DNA from: Salisediminibacterium beveridgei
Lineage (GTDB): Bacteria > Bacillota > Bacilli > Bacillales > Salisediminibacteriaceae
Direction: 5' to 3'
DNA: 64,000 bases
NCBI RefSeq assembly: GCF_001721685.1
Contig: NZ_CP012502.1
Span: forward strand, 62,001-126,000
In this document: piece by piece, positions 27,290 to 36,891 of the stretch
Layout of the letters: every line of letters starts with the position of its first letter
Numbering within the stretch: position 1 is the first letter of the stretch
The notes under the pieces: generated by a model
The model's input: only the letters and a program-made list of their open reading frames with translations
What the model was told of the DNA's origin: nothing
Databases searched by the model: none
Made by a program: the position numbers and the translations under genes

Positions 27290-28654
27290 TTAAAAAATGA
27301 TATGCGCGATCACCACGATGACCGGCAGGGTGATGAGTGTTCGCTCGATGAAGATGATGAACAGTTCTCCAAGGTTCAGCGGAATCTTGGACCCGAGGAT
27401 GACTCCCCCGACTTCCGATAAATACACGAGCTGGGAGACGGCCAGACAGCCGATGATAAAGCGTGTCATTTCGCTTTCAATGCCGCTTGCGAAAATCGCC
27501 GGCAGGAACATGTCCGCAAAACCGACCACCATCGTCTCCGATGCTGCAGCTGCTTCAGGGATCTGCATCAGCTCCAACAGCGGAATAAACGGCATACCGA
27601 GATACGTAAAGAACGGGGTGTTTTCCGCAATAATCAGGGCGATCGTACCGAAAGCCATGACGACCGGTGCGACACCGAGCCACATATCGAGGACGTTTTT
27701 ACCGCCGGATTTGAAGAAGGCTGCAACACCCTGTTGACCGGCAGCACGTTTCTCGGCCATATCCACCCCGAATTTCACTGAGCCGAAGGATTGCGCCTTG
27801 TATTCATCAGGAATTGCTTCATCCGGCTGTTCCTTCCCTTCCGCATACGTCTGCGGTTTTCTGGAAAGGGGTGGAATGCGTGGCATAATCAAGGCAGCGA
27901 TCACACCGGCTAAGATGACCGTCAGGTAAAACGGGAAGAACATATGGGACAAGCCCACTTCTTCAATAATGACGAGTGAAAACGTAATGGAGACAACGGA
28001 GAACGTCGTTGCAATCACGGCCGCTTCCCGTTTCGAATAGAAGCCTTCTTCATACTGCTTGTTCGTCAGGATGACCCCGATGGTTCCGTCTCCGAGCCAT
28101 GATGTCAGGGAATCGATGGACGATCGGCCCGGCAGGGTGAATAAGGGCCGCATCACTTTGGTGAGCAGCGCCCCGAAGAACTCCAGAAGACCGAAGTTCA
28201 ATAAGAGCGGCAGAAACAGGCCGGCAAACAGGAAGATTGTAAATAAGAGCGGCAGTAAATCATACAACAGCAGTCCACCTGTATATGGGTCGTAAATGGC
28301 AGGAACGCCGAGTTCAAAGAGCGTCAATACAGCAAAAACGGCTGCCAACAGCCGGGTAACCACCCAGAAGATGGACACGTCAAAGAGATTTCGCAAAAAG
28401 GCGTTCTGATCCATCCACAATGGACGGAACCCTTTTTGTACGAGGCTTCCGAGAAAACTGATCACGATGAGAGCAGTCATGATGTACGGAAGTGCTCCTT
28501 CAAGCAGTCCCTGCAGCCAGCCCGAGAGCACTGCGACAGGGATCGTGAACCCGTCATCTGAAGGGATTGGCGTCATAAACATCGCCACGCCGATCAGGGA
28601 GGGAATGAGAAACATCAATAATGATTTCGGTTTGTTCTGGTCCATGGTATCCAT
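27290..28654 (-). CDS. YjiH-family nucleoside-recognition membrane protein
   Basis: Polytopic inner-membrane protein of 454 residues with about ten hydrophobic segments and two gate-like halves, as in the nucleoside-recognition (Gate) domain family. The segment WLGDGTIGVILTNKQYEEGFYSKREAAVIATTFS near 187-220 is typical of the YjiH group. A long cytoplasmic loop lies at about 265-310. Transport of a small solute is likely, but the substrate is not known. It is monocistronic with a strong terminator. Confidence 0.8.
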   Translation of the reverse strand: MDTMDQNKPKSLLMFLIPSLIGVAMFMTPIPSDDGFTIPVAVLSGWLQGLLEGALPYIMTALIVISFLGSLVQKGFRPLWMDQNAFLRNLFDVSIFWVVTRLLAAVFAVLTLFELGVPAIYDPYTGGLLLYDLLPLLFTIFLFAGLFLPLLLNFGLLEFFGALLTKVMRPLFTLPGRSSIDSLTSWLGDGTIGVILTNKQYEEGFYSKREAAVIATTFSVVSITFSLVIIEEVGLSHMFFPFYLTVILAGVIAALIMPRIPPLSRKPQTYAEGKEQPDEAIPDEYKAQSFGSVKFGVDMAEKRAAGQQGVAAFFKSGGKNVLDMWLGVAPVVMAFGTIALIIAENTPFFTYLGMPFIPLLELMQIPEAAAASETMVVGFADMFLPAIFASGIESEMTRFIIGCLAVSQLVYLSEVGGVILGSKIPLNLGELFIIFIERTLITLPVIVVIAHIIF

Positions 28655-28760
28655 AAACGATCACCTCTTGTACTAGATAATTATTCAGCAAAGCTCATTC
28701 TAATGTATAAATAAAGAATAATCAATCGTTTTATTGTATATTTATTTTCAATGAGGCGAA

Positions 28761-28794
28761 AAAACCAGGCATTCAAAATCGAAGACCTGGTTTT
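28761..28794. terminator. Terminator of the M29 aminopeptidase gene
   Basis: AAAACCAGG/CCTGGTTTT stem flanking a 16-nt loop stands 12 nt after the minus-strand stop. Confidence 0.75.
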
Positions 28795-28805
28795 CATGGT
28801 TATTC

Positions 28806-30038
28806 TTAAACGGCCCATTCTCCGTTACGGAAGACTGGTTCTGTCGAGCCGTCTTCAAGGACACCATCAATATTCATTTCACCAGAGCCGATCATGAAGT
28901 CAACGTGGGTGATGCTCACATTCAGACCTGCCTGTTCGAGCTCTTCTTTGTTCATATCCGCGCCACCTTTCAGGTTGGTCGGATACGCACTGCCAAGGGC
29001 AATGTGATTCGATGCATTTTCGTCATACAGCGTATTGTAAAAGAGGATCCCTGACTGGGAAATCGGTGAACCGTGCGGAACGAGGGCAACTTCACCGAGG
29101 CGGCGTGCGCCGTCATCGGAATCGAGCAGGTTTTTCAAAGTTTCTTCCCCTTGTTCGGCGGTGAAATCAACGACCTTTCCGTCTTTAAATGTCAAGGTGA
29201 ATCCGTCGATCAGGTTGCCGCCGTAGTTGAGTGGTTTTGTGTTCGTGACCGTGCCATTGACGCCATCGGCTTTCGGTGCGGTAAAGACTTCCTCCGTCGG
29301 CATGTTGGCCACGAAGTGAACGCCGGCAGTATTCGGTCCGCCACCGCCAACCCAGACGTGATTGTCCGGCAGTTGAATCTCCAGATCCGTTCCTGGTGCG
29401 GTATAATGCAGTTTCTTGTAATTCTTGTCCGTCAGAAAGCGTGCCTTCGTCTGAAGATTCTCATCGTGCTGCTTCCATGCAGCGACAGGGTCCGCTGTAT
29501 TGACGCGAACCGTTTCAAGAATCGCTTCCCATAATTTGTTGATGGCGTCCTCGCCATTGGCCTCCGGGAAGACTTTCTCTGCCCAGGCAACGGATGGCGC
29601 AGAGATTACCAGCCAGCTGACCTTATCGGATTGAATGTATGTACGGAAGGTGTTCATCGCCGTACCCGACGCCTTGTTCGCTGCTGCGATTTTCTCCCCG
29701 TCAACGCCTGATAAGAGGTCAGGATCTGTGGATTTAATCGTCATGAAGGCGGCACCATTCTCGGCCATCTCTTCAAATCCGCGCGCTTTCCATTCGGGGA
29801 ATTCATGAAACGATGCCATCGGGGCGAGATCGTAGCGGATCCGGGTCAGGTCATCGTCATGCCACTCGACATGTACGGTTTTCGCGCCGGCTTCATAGGC
29901 CTTTTTGGCGACGAGTCGGACGAAATCCGCAGAAGCGACCGGAGCGTTCAAAACCAGCGTTTGCCCCTCCTGGATATTCACACCGATTTTTACGGCTAAC
30001 TCTGCATACTGATCAATTTTTGTATGTAACGAAGTCAT
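28806..30038 (-). CDS. ampS: Aminopeptidase of family M29 (AmpS/PepS type)
   Basis: Cytoplasmic metallo-aminopeptidase, 410 residues from ATG 30038. AAAGGAAG lies 8 nt upstream; the frame continues upstream without a site. Metal-ligand regions typical of M29 are visible: NMPTEEVFTAP (Glu), EVALVPHGSPIS, LYDENASNHIALGSAY (His/Tyr) and THVDFMIGS (His/Asp). It would recycle peptides imported by transporters such as the one at the window start. Monocistronic. Confidence 0.9.
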   Translation of the reverse strand: MTSLHTKIDQYAELAVKIGVNIQEGQTLVLNAPVASADFVRLVAKKAYEAGAKTVHVEWHDDDLTRIRYDLAPMASFHEFPEWKARGFEEMAENGAAFMTIKSTDPDLLSGVDGEKIAAANKASGTAMNTFRTYIQSDKVSWLVISAPSVAWAEKVFPEANGEDAINKLWEAILETVRVNTADPVAAWKQHDENLQTKARFLTDKNYKKLHYTAPGTDLEIQLPDNHVWVGGGGPNTAGVHFVANMPTEEVFTAPKADGVNGTVTNTKPLNYGGNLIDGFTLTFKDGKVVDFTAEQGEETLKNLLDSDDGARRLGEVALVPHGSPISQSGILFYNTLYDENASNHIALGSAYPTNLKGGADMNKEELEQAGLNVSITHVDFMIGSGEMNIDGVLEDGSTEPVFRNGEWAV

Positions 30039-30394
30039 CTGCATCTTCCTTTCCAAATTAGAATTCCCTTTCATTTTACCTGTTGTATGTGCGGACTTCA
30101 ATCGAACAGGGGAAAAGAGCGGGCATACAGGCAGAAAAGACCGGGTACAGTAACATATAAATGTTGAAAATGTCCAAAAGGGTGTAAATCGGCCTGAAAA
30201 GATTGTGCAACCCCGTGTTCTGCATTTACACTTTAATTACCTGACTTATTGTCTGAATCACGGAAGTATTTCTTAAGTAATACCTCACAGGCAAGGGAAC
30301 ATTTTCGAAAAGATTGAAGTATACGTGCAACTGAGTATTTCTCCATTAAATTGGCAAAATACGAGTTTTCTCTAGAAGAAAGGAAGTTATCAAC
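30039..30394. other. Intergenic leader upstream of the LtaS-family gene
   Basis: No supported gene. The right part contains dispersed repeat copy 2, which ends 24 nt before the GTG start of the LtaS-family gene, so its hairpin probably sits in that leader. I see no clear promoter in the remaining part. Confidence 0.5.
30312..30371 (+). repeat. Dispersed repeat, copy 2
   Basis: GATTGAAGTATACGTGCAAC core, then the hairpin GTATTTCTCCA/TGGCAAAATAC. Bases that differ from copy 1 in one arm are matched by changes in the other (GGC/GCC there, GTATTT/AAATAC here). Confidence 0.65.
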
Positions 30395-32257
30395 GTGAAA
30401 CAATTTATTACGAATAACCGGCTGATGGTTTCACTGATGACTGTGCTGTGGTTAAAAACCTTTATTGTATCCACATTAACTTTTGACCTGCCCATCAACC
30501 GTTTCCTGGAGATGGTTGTCTTTATCGTGAACCCGTTGGCGTTTTTGTTGATAGTATTCAGTATCGGCCTTTTATTTTCGAAAAAGATGCAACCTTGGTT
30601 TTTCTTCATCACCAGTGCCCTGATTTCCGGAATTCTATACGGGAATGCGGTTCATTACCGGGAATTCCTCGATATCATCACCCTTCCGATGCTCGTGATG
30701 GGCGGGAATATGGGTGATCTGTCCACCAGTATTGCAAAGCTCCTTCATTGGTATGATCCTTTATTTTTCATTGACCTTGCAGTGATTGGCTATTTGTATA
30801 GGAAAAAAACGGAATGGTTTACGATGACGCAGGTGTCCTTTCGAAAAGGAAGAAAAGCTTTCTTTGCTGTGGCTGTGATCGCTTTGACCATCGTTGCATC
30901 CGGCCAGGTCGTCCAATCGGAAGAACGTGCCCACTCTTTTAACCGGGATAATGTCATTAAATCAATGGGTCTTTATAATTTTTATGTCTACGACGCTTAT
31001 ATTCATCTCGCGACGGCTACCCAGACGGTCTTTTCCGAAAAGGATGACTGGACTGAAATCCAGGAGCATCTGGAGGAGTCTTACGTTGAACCGAACCAGG
31101 AATTTCAGGGTATTGCCGAAGGGCGCAACGTCGTGATGATTTCATTGGAATCCGTCGAGGATTTCGTGATCAATGAGACGCTGAACGGAGAAGAGATCAC
31201 GCCGTTTTTAAACGAATTGATTGAAGACAGTTTTTATTTTGACAATGTCTACGATCAGACCGGACAGGGGAAGACATCCGATGCAGAATTCATGATGCAT
31301 AATTCCCTTTATCCTCTCGGACGCGGAGCGGTTTTCCATGCGGCAATGGAAAATGAGTTTCACCCGCTGTTAAAGCAGCTCGGTGAAAGAGGGTATGAAT
31401 CCGCCTCTTTTCATGCCAATGACATCACCTTTTACAACCGCGATCTGATGTATGAGCAGCTGTACTATGACTTCTATATTGAAGAAGAGGATTATGACAT
31501 TACTGATGACATCGATGTCGGCTGGGGTATGCTGGATATTGATTTCTTTGAACAGTCCATGCCGTATCTTGAAGATATGGATCAGCCGTTTTTTGCCAAG
31601 TTCCTGACGTTGACGAACCATTTCCCGTACGAACTCAACGAGGAAAATCATTTCATCGATCGGCATGACTCGGACAGTGAAATCGTCAACCGCTACTTTC
31701 CAACCGTCCGGTACACGGATGAAGCCATTCGGCTCTTTTTTGAAGACATGAAAGACGCCGGCCTTTATGATGATACGATCTTTGTCCTTTACGGTGACCA
31801 TTATGGCATCGCAGAAACGCACTACGAGGAACTTTCTTCGTATCTTGGTTATGAAGTAACACCGGACGAAGCCGTCAAACTCGATCAGGTGCCGGTGATT
31901 ATTCACATCCCAGGTGAAGAAGATGTCACCTTTGACTCGTCAACGGTCGGCGGTCAGGTGGATGTGTTACCGACCGTTCTGAATCTGATGGGGATAGACG
32001 ATGAGGAGATGTATATGTTCGGCTCAGATTTACTGGCAGAAGATCGTGATGAATTTGCTGTCCTGAGAAACGGTGACGTGGTTACTGACGAGGTCATCTA
32101 TACGAAGGAAATCTGCTTTGATGCAGAGGACGGCAGTGAGAAGCCGTTTGAAGACTGTCAGGAGGCCTTTGAGTTCGGACAAAAGGAACTGGATTTTTCG
32201 GATCGGATCATCAATGGGGATTTGCTTCGCTTTGATCCCGAGCAATTGGACCCGTAA
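30395..32257 (+). CDS. Lipoteichoic acid synthase family protein (LtaS-like)
   Basis: Polytopic N-terminus with an extracellular sulfatase-like domain that transfers glycerol-phosphate, 620 residues. About five helices occupy residues 10-185, and the enzyme domain starts near 245. Catalytic features are the metal Glu in ISLES, the nucleophile Thr in GQGKTSDAEF, and GDHYG near the end. Start GTG 30395 follows AAAGGAAG. The protein may be LtaS itself or a paralogue such as YfnI or YqgS. The tail (528-620) is rich in Asp and Glu. A strong terminator follows. Confidence 0.85.
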   Translation: MKQFITNNRLMVSLMTVLWLKTFIVSTLTFDLPINRFLEMVVFIVNPLAFLLIVFSIGLLFSKKMQPWFFFITSALISGILYGNAVHYREFLDIITLPMLVMGGNMGDLSTSIAKLLHWYDPLFFIDLAVIGYLYRKKTEWFTMTQVSFRKGRKAFFAVAVIALTIVASGQVVQSEERAHSFNRDNVIKSMGLYNFYVYDAYIHLATATQTVFSEKDDWTEIQEHLEESYVEPNQEFQGIAEGRNVVMISLESVEDFVINETLNGEEITPFLNELIEDSFYFDNVYDQTGQGKTSDAEFMMHNSLYPLGRGAVFHAAMENEFHPLLKQLGERGYESASFHANDITFYNRDLMYEQLYYDFYIEEEDYDITDDIDVGWGMLDIDFFEQSMPYLEDMDQPFFAKFLTLTNHFPYELNEENHFIDRHDSDSEIVNRYFPTVRYTDEAIRLFFEDMKDAGLYDDTIFVLYGDHYGIAETHYEELSSYLGYEVTPDEAVKLDQVPVIIHIPGEEDVTFDSSTVGGQVDVLPTVLNLMGIDDEEMYMFGSDLLAEDRDEFAVLRNGDVVTDEVIYTKEICFDAEDGSEKPFEDCQEAFEFGQKELDFSDRIINGDLLRFDPEQLDP

Positions 32258-32273
32258 TCTGCAAGGCATGATT

Positions 32274-32317
32274 AAAACGAACGTGCTTCTTTCTCAACTG
32301 GAGCACGTTCGTTTTTT
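32274..32317 (+). terminator. Terminator of the LtaS-family gene
   Basis: AAAACGAACGTGCT pairs with AGCACGTTCGTTTT, followed by T. Confidence 0.9.
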
Positions 32318-32393
32318 GGATGAACTGCATTGTAATATGTTTTAAATATTCCAAAAAAGGGTATAAGATTAGAATCATTCGGAGGTGAGAACA

Positions 32394-32933
32394 ATGATTA
32401 AACAGGGCCATCCTTTCAGCGGTAGATACCGTCGTTATGCACTTGCTATTTTGATTCTGATCTTATTTATTCCGTTGGTAACGTGGTCCGTAGCAGTTGC
32501 AATCAGTGTCTCCTCTGTCGCACTGGGTCTCATTGTGACCTTTGGTTTTGACGCCGGTACAAAGCTGCTGGCTGAACGAAAAGTGAAGAAACTTGTCAAT
32601 GAAACCCCTGAACTGATGATGCCGGGTGTGAAAGTAGCGAGTGGCACGAAAGGCTACATGACCGTGACAAAGAATTTCCTTTTATTCGTCCCGATATGGA
32701 AACGAGTGAAATTTGTCACTGAAAATTCGCGTGTCGTCCGTCATACGTTTGATGGCCTGCAACTGGATTTGACCGCCAAAATGCCGAAGAAACATCGTTC
32801 CTTTCACTATTATGTCAGCCGTCCTGCTGAAATGCAGGCGAAGCTCGACGAATTAGTCGGGCCATCGTTACCGTATAAATACGATAAACGGGCAGATCTT
32901 CCCGATGAGATCGACACGGAAGAGCTGCGCTGA
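32394..32933 (+). CDS. Small membrane-anchored protein of unknown function
   Basis: 179 residues from ATG 32394, which follows GGAGGTG by 6 nt. GTG 32385 would overlap that site. Two hydrophobic segments lie near the N-terminus (about 12-32 and 34-52). The cytoplasmic part begins with TKLLAERKVKKLVNET, and a beta-rich stretch (VASGTKGYMTVTKNFLLFVP) could be a PH-like fold. I do not recognise the family. It is flanked by terminators on both sides, so it stands alone. Confidence 0.7.
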   Translation: MIKQGHPFSGRYRRYALAILILILFIPLVTWSVAVAISVSSVALGLIVTFGFDAGTKLLAERKVKKLVNETPELMMPGVKVASGTKGYMTVTKNFLLFVPIWKRVKFVTENSRVVRHTFDGLQLDLTAKMPKKHRSFHYYVSRPAEMQAKLDELVGPSLPYKYDKRADLPDEIDTEELR

Positions 32934-32965
32934 AAACGCACATGACCAGGCTTGGTCAAGCCAAA

Positions 32966-33002
32966 AAACATCCCGGGGTTCACCGTGAACCCCGGGATGT
33001 TT
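32966..33002. terminator. Bidirectional terminator
   Basis: A perfect 17-bp stem AAACATCCCGGGGTTCA/TGAACCCCGGGATGTTT lies between convergent genes. Confidence 0.9.
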
Positions 33003-33025
33003 GTATGATTTCAGGCACGGGATGA

Positions 33026-33697
33026 TCAAAATTGATCCACGTCCAATGTCCAGAATTGTTCCGTCGTCATGCGGCGGATGATCTCTTCGTCACCTTCCTG
33101 ATACTGGGCCTTCATTACTTCAATCACCCCGGATGTCTGGGATTTATGTGCATCGATGACGTGCAGTTTTTCCTCTGCAAAGGCGCTGACATCGCGCACG
33201 TTATCCGGTTCGCCAATGATCTCTTCAGACCCTTCCTTGAAGGCGATCGCCCATACAGTCGGGCGTTCATGTTTTGGAAGCTTTTTCACCGCCAGTGCCG
33301 TGGCGAGCCCTGTAGCATCGTGATCCGGGTGAACGGCAAAGCCGGGATAAAAAGTAATCACACGGCTGGGGCGGACATCTTCCATGACATCAAAAATTCG
33401 TTCGACCAGTGCATTCTGATCCGCGAATTCCACCGTTTTATCCCGCATCCCAAATCGTCTTAAGTCTTCGATACCCAGACGGCTGCAGGCTTCTTCAAGC
33501 TCTTGCCTTCTCACTTCCGGGAGGGTTTCACGATTGGCGAAAACGGGATTCCCCATGTTCCGGCCCATTTCCCCCAGTGTCAGACAAATATAGGTTACGT
33601 CATTTCCTTGTGCTTTATGTGCCAGGATTGTCCCTGCAACACCGAATGCTTCATCATCCGGATGCGGAAGAACCACCAGCAGCTGTTGGTCTGCCAT
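33026..33697 (-). CDS. bshB2: Bacillithiol biosynthesis deacetylase BshB2
   Basis: Zinc deacetylase that removes the acetyl group of GlcNAc-malate in bacillithiol synthesis. The family signature LPHPDDEAFG sits near the N-terminus, and the second His motif is HPDHDATG. It has 223 residues from ATG 33697. Two codons further up (ATG 33703, GTG 33706) are also possible because AAAGGA is 4-10 nt away. The gene lies 33 nt after the YojF-like gene, the same pair as yojF-yojG in B. subtilis. Confidence 0.9.
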   Translation of the reverse strand: MADQQLLVVLPHPDDEAFGVAGTILAHKAQGNDVTYICLTLGEMGRNMGNPVFANRETLPEVRRQELEEACSRLGIEDLRRFGMRDKTVEFADQNALVERIFDVMEDVRPSRVITFYPGFAVHPDHDATGLATALAVKKLPKHERPTVWAIAFKEGSEEIIGEPDNVRDVSAFAEEKLHVIDAHKSQTSGVIEVMKAQYQEGDEEIIRRMTTEQFWTLDVDQF

Positions 33698-33730
33698 ATT
33701 CATCACGTCCTTTGTTTGATCGGGTGCGGG

Positions 33731-34081
33731 TTATTTTACAAACGGGTGCTTGCTTAGCTGTAAAGAAACAGCGAGTTTGCCAACATCATCATGCCCGGCG
33801 AGGAGCATCGTGTCCTCATCTTGCATCGTCCAGTCGGTCAGTCCTTCGGCATAGAGCCAGCCCATTTCGGTTTCAAGACCTGCGCGGTATGGCCCTTCGC
33901 CGGTTATTTTGGCTCGTTCATAGCGGATTTCGGCATTTCTGAAAAATGCACCGGCCGACAGCATTCCGGCATTTTTATGACTGGCATAGGCCCCATTTGT
34001 GGTTTCGAGGTGGACGTATAAGGGGGTATCGATCCACAGATCAAGCTGTCGCTGGATGGTAATCGGTTCAATCGGTTTCAT
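33731..34081 (-). CDS. yojF: YojF-family protein (DUF1806)
   Basis: Small cytoplasmic protein of 116 residues. ATG 34081 has AAAGGAG 8-9 nt upstream. Sequence (RQLDLWIDTPLYVHLETTNGAY) matches the YojF/DUF1806 family. It forms a two-gene operon with bshB2, a pairing known from B. subtilis, so it may assist bacillithiol metabolism. No catalytic motif is visible. Confidence 0.8.
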   Translation of the reverse strand: MKPIEPITIQRQLDLWIDTPLYVHLETTNGAYASHKNAGMLSAGAFFRNAEIRYERAKITGEGPYRAGLETEMGWLYAEGLTDWTMQDEDTMLLAGHDDVGKLAVSLQLSKHPFVK

Positions 34082-34109
34082 AACGGGTGACTCCTTTCTT
34101 GTATCTCCA

Positions 34110-34138
34110 AGAATACAGGATTCAGGCTCGTTCATCAA
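34110..34138 (-). promoter_or_regulatory. Predicted promoter of yojF-bshB2
   Basis: On the minus strand TTGATG (34133-34138), a 17-nt spacer and TATTCT (34110-34115). Confidence 0.55.
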
Positions 34139-34209
34139 TCGGCAGGATTTTCTCTCAAGGCTGCGAAAACAAAAATCGACAAAATATGCGCTTTTATCCT
34201 GAAAATAGA

Positions 34210-34238
34210 TTGCAAGTCCCACTGAATTATACAATAAT
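34210..34238 (+). promoter_or_regulatory. Predicted promoter of the chemoreceptor gene
   Basis: TTGCAA (34210-34215), a 17-nt spacer and AATAAT (34233-34238), about 25 nt before the ribosome-binding site TAGGAGGTG. It does not look like the sigma-D consensus usual for chemotaxis genes. Confidence 0.5.
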
Positions 34239-34276
34239 AGAGGTTATGTCGATAAAAAGATTTAGGAGGTGGGCGA

Positions 34277-36295
34277 ATGATAAAGTCAGTGAAGGGCAAG
34301 CTAGTGATTTTCACCAGTGGCCTTGTGATTTTGACCATGGTCTTGACGTCACTGCTGATCTATTTCCAGCTCAGCGCTGGAATCGAAGAATCAGCAGATG
34401 AAACCGCAGTGGCAACCATGGAGGATGCAGAACGGTTTATTGAAGCCTATATGGGGAAATACGGAGTGACGACAACGCTGTTTGCGGAAGATGAACGCAC
34501 GCAGGAATACGCGGAAGAAGATTACATACCCTCAGAGGGAAATGCGTTATGGAACGCGATATCGACGGGTCATGTGGCCTTTATGGACGAAGAACCAGGG
34601 GCACAGCTCGTATACTTAGGCACCGAAAGCGGTACGATGATGACGTCGCCGGAGGTTGATCTGCCAGAGGACTTTGATCCACGCGGTCGTCCCTGGTATG
34701 AGGATGCCGTCGCATCGCAAGGGGAAGTGATCTGGACGGATCCTTACGTGGACGTTGATACAGAAGAACTGATCATCACCGTCGCACGGACGATCGAGAC
34801 CCCGGCAGGCAATATTGCCGGGGTGCAGGGAATCGACTTATCATTGAATGAAATGGTCACGATTCTCCAACAGGCAGATGTCCCTTTTAACGGTGAACTC
34901 GGGATTATAGCTCCGAACAAGACGATGATTGCACACACGGATGAAGCCATGGTCGGACTTGATGTCATGGACAGTGACACGCTCTCGCGTATCCCGGGTT
35001 CCCAAGGGGAAGACGGACGATTCACATCAGCAGGTCAATCGTTCTTTTATTCGGATGTGGAAGCCTTCGACTGGCAGCTGGTAACGTCTTACGAGGACAG
35101 CGAGCTTTACTCAGAACTTGTCACGACACGAAACACATTCATCGTTATCGGAATTGTGTCCGTGCTGGTGGCGATTGGCGCCTCCTACGTTGCAGCCGCG
35201 AAGTTGACGCGCCCGATCTCGTCTTTACATACCCACGTAAAGCGCATGGCAAAAGGGGATTTCAGTCATCAGCTGAACGCTGAAGGAAACGATGAACTCG
35301 CTCAGTTGGGTCATTCAGTCAATGATATGACCCGGGAATTACGGGAATTGATTTCGTCCATCCAGGAATCTGCCAAAGATACCCGGGACATGTCTGAAGA
35401 CCTCAGTGCAGTGGCAGAGGAATCTGTTGCCACAAGTGACGATATGGCTGGTGCCGTGGATGAAGTGGCGCAAGGTGCTGCCAGGCAGGCAGAGGACATC
35501 GATCAGACAAATCGGGAAATGAGCGGTCTGGTCGAACAGGTGAATCAGGCAACCGATCGGGCGGAAATGATGTCGAATCTCTCCCATGATATGAAGGCAT
35601 CCAATGAAGCCGGCATTCATCAGGTGGAGACCCTGGAGACCCGGACAAAAGACACAGGGGTATTGTTTGATGAAGTGAATGAAGCGATCGGACAGCTAAC
35701 ATCGAAAGTCAACGACATTGGAACCGTGGTGGATACGATTTCCGAATTTGCCGATCAGACTAACCTCCTGGCGTTGAATGCGTCGATTGAGGCAGCACGC
35801 GCAGGGGAACATGGAAAAGGGTTCGCTGTCGTTGCCGATGAAGTACGGAAACTCGCGGAACAGTCCATGTCTGCAACAGGAAAGATCAAAAGCACTTTGG
35901 ATGAAGTCGGTGCAGAAACAAAAGAAGTGGAAAAAGCGATGAAACGTGCAAACACGATGCGAGACGAACAGCGTCAGGCGGTTACGGACACAAACGAATC
36001 CTTCACGAGCATCGTCAAGACCATCGAACACCTCACACAGACGCTGGATGAATTAGCCAAAGACCTGGACGGAGTCAACGTGAAGAAGAACCAGATCGTT
36101 GATTTGATCGCCAGTGTTGCAGAAGTGGCTGAGGGAGCTGCGGCAACGGCTGAGGAAGTATCCGCCTCTTCTGCGGAACAGATCAAGGCCATTGACTCCG
36201 TCGGAAAGAACGCCGAACGGCTCAGTGATTTGAGCACTGAATTACAGGAGAAAACAAACCGCTTTATCATCACTAGGCAAGAAGACTCCATCTGA
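34277..36295 (+). CDS. Methyl-accepting chemotaxis protein with dCache sensor
   Basis: Transmembrane chemoreceptor of 672 residues. Helix 1 is at about 10-31 and an extracellular dCache domain at 35-280 ([26 protein letters not shown] is its typical core). Helix 2 is at 284-307, then HAMP, then the cytoplasmic signalling hairpin. The hairpin tip [41 protein letters not shown] is fully conserved and docks CheA/CheW. The ligand is not known; dCache pockets often bind amino acids. CheY is encoded 5 kb away. An IS605 element has inserted between this gene and its probable terminator. Confidence 0.92.
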   Translation: MIKSVKGKLVIFTSGLVILTMVLTSLLIYFQLSAGIEESADETAVATMEDAERFIEAYMGKYGVTTTLFAEDERTQEYAEEDYIPSEGNALWNAISTGHVAFMDEEPGAQLVYLGTESGTMMTSPEVDLPEDFDPRGRPWYEDAVASQGEVIWTDPYVDVDTEELIITVARTIETPAGNIAGVQGIDLSLNEMVTILQQADVPFNGELGIIAPNKTMIAHTDEAMVGLDVMDSDTLSRIPGSQGEDGRFTSAGQSFFYSDVEAFDWQLVTSYEDSELYSELVTTRNTFIVIGIVSVLVAIGASYVAAAKLTRPISSLHTHVKRMAKGDFSHQLNAEGNDELAQLGHSVNDMTRELRELISSIQESAKDTRDMSEDLSAVAEESVATSDDMAGAVDEVAQGAARQAEDIDQTNREMSGLVEQVNQATDRAEMMSNLSHDMKASNEAGIHQVETLETRTKDTGVLFDEVNEAIGQLTSKVNDIGTVVDTISEFADQTNLLALNASIEAARAGEHGKGFAVVADEVRKLAEQSMSATGKIKSTLDEVGAETKEVEKAMKRANTMRDEQRQAVTDTNESFTSIVKTIEHLTQTLDELAKDLDGVNVKKNQIVDLIASVAEVAEGAAATAEEVSASSAEQIKAIDSVGKNAERLSDLSTELQEKTNRFIITRQEDSI

Positions 36296-36460
36296 TTCGC
36301 GATACGGGCATCAGCCCAGCGATTCAGGTGGAGATGAATTGCCATCAGTCTTACGACGGATAGATGTTTTAAATAAAAGAACAAGAGTTCGAAAATATAT
36401 CTAGCTTCTTTTTTGTTAAATGGTATAATGAGTAGTGTAGACGGAAAGGGTTGATACCAT

Positions 36461-36859
36461 TTGGAATTAGATAATAATAATCATTCAGTGTTCTTGTTGT
36501 ATTACCACTTAGTCTTGGTTGTTAAGTACCGAAAAGAAGTGATTGATAATAATATTTCAGAGTATTTGAAAGATCATTTCGTTCGCTTAATGGAGCCTAA
36601 GGGAATCAAATTGGAAGAGTGGAATCAAGACGGTGACCACGTTCACGTATTGTTCCGTTCGGTTCCTAATGTAGATTTGTCAAAAACAATAAACAATTAC
36701 AAAAGCGTTAGTTCCCGTTTAGTAAAGCGCGACTTCCCTCATATTAAAAAGTCGCTATGGAAAGAAATGTTTTGGTCGCGCAGCTATTGTCTTTTAACTT
36801 CGGGTGGCGCACCTGTTGAAACCATTCGCAAATATATCGAAACACAAGGGATGAAGTAA
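36461..36859 (+). CDS. tnpA: IS200/IS605 TnpA, Y1 (HUH) transposase
   Basis: Single-strand transposase of 132 residues. The HUH metal site reads DHVHVLF with His60 and His62, and the nucleophile is Tyr125 in RKYIETQ. Length and order of motifs are normal, so the protein appears intact. TTG 36461 is the start, with GGAAAGGG upstream. The tnpB gene follows 32 nt later. Confidence 0.9.
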   Translation: MELDNNNHSVFLLYYHLVLVVKYRKEVIDNNISEYLKDHFVRLMEPKGIKLEEWNQDGDHVHVLFRSVPNVDLSKTINNYKSVSSRLVKRDFPHIKKSLWKEMFWSRSYCLLTSGGAPVETIRKYIETQGMK

Positions 36860-36891
36860 ACATCTTAACGTCGGTAAAGGAGGTGACACAA

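Noticed and set aside
36424..36429. TATAAT before tnpA as a promoter.
   Set aside because: No -35 element at the right distance; it may be chance in AT-rich DNA.
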